From the NCBI GenBank assembly GCA_000715855.1, contig KL571329.1, positions 53,756-59,778 of the forward strand: a stretch of 6,023 nt of DNA. Reading direction: 5' to 3'. The position numbers and the translations under genes are program-made. Of this stretch, positions 6,004 through 6,023 are shown piece by piece (position 1 is the stretch's first letter; each line of letters opens with the position of its first letter). The notes beneath the pieces are model-generated. The model searched no databases, was not told the origin of the DNA, and worked only from the letters and a program-made list of their open reading frames with translations. Source of the stretch: Actinoplanes liguriensis. GTDB taxonomy: Bacteria; Actinomycetota; Actinomycetes; Mycobacteriales; Micromonosporaceae.

Positions 6004-6023
6004 CTGTCTCTTATACACATCTC
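6004..6023. other. Nextera/Tn5 mosaic-end adapter sequence at the contig end (contamination)
   Basis: Bases 6004-6022 are exactly CTGTCTCTTATACACATCT, the transposase mosaic end carried by Nextera library adapters. The following C at 6023 agrees with the read-2 version, which continues CCGAG. The sequence is also AT-rich, unlike its surroundings. It is an untrimmed library artefact, not a transposon in the genome. Confidence 0.96.

Noticed and set aside
5257..6018. Minus-strand frame of 253 codons starting MYKRQ
   Set aside because: Its start lies in the Nextera adapter and the rest is antisense to the well-supported GH3 gene.
6004..6022. Tn5 mosaic end as a real transposon boundary
   Set aside because: It sits exactly at the sequence end, interrupts nagZ, and the next base agrees with the library adapter, so contamination is far more likely.

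Overview
The window is a high-GC segment of a Gram-positive actinomycete. The evidence is the GC-rich third codon positions, secreted proteins with Sec or Tat signals, and an ABC sugar importer of the actinobacterial NgcEFG type without its own ATPase. A Micromonosporaceae- or Streptomyces-like genome would fit, but the genus cannot be read from this sequence. It looks like the end of a draft contig: the last 20 bases (6004-6023) match Nextera/Tn5 library adapter, not genome.

Layout. Bases 1-117 (+) are the last codons of a gene that resembles a sensor histidine kinase. It converges on a leftward four-gene operon. Between and inside the two 3' ends lie a perfect 16-bp inverted repeat (66-100) and a weaker hairpin (136-153), probably terminators. 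The minus-strand operon, in transcription order, is: a secreted serine hydrolase of the beta-lactamase/AmiE type (5162 to 3377, carrying an apparent frameshift near 4801-4826), the lipoprotein NgcE (3360 to 1960), permease NgcF (1958 to 1053) and permease NgcG (1053 to 163). Spacings are 16 nt, 1 nt and a 1-nt overlap, so the genes are tightly coupled. A 109-bp intergenic region (5163-5271) separates this operon from a divergent plus-strand gene for a secreted family 3 glycoside hydrolase of the NagZ type, cut off at the contig end. That region holds a plausible leaderless promoter for nagZ, a weaker promoter for the operon and a 10-bp palindrome that may be a shared operator.

How the genes may work together (inference). 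NagZ removes terminal GlcNAc from cell-wall fragments, AmiE-type enzymes strip the peptide from MurNAc, and NgcEFG imports GlcNAc or chitobiose-like sugars, probably powered by a shared MsiK-type ATPase encoded elsewhere. In Bacillus subtilis, nagZ and amiE sit together in a muropeptide-rescue operon with a PTS transporter. Here the same enzyme pair lies beside an ABC importer usually linked to chitin sugars, which suggests an actinobacterial route for salvage of peptidoglycan amino sugars. The most notable items are this gene combination, the frameshift in the AmiE-like gene, its extra C-terminal domain, the divergent control region, the strong inverted repeat near the left end, and the adapter at the right end.
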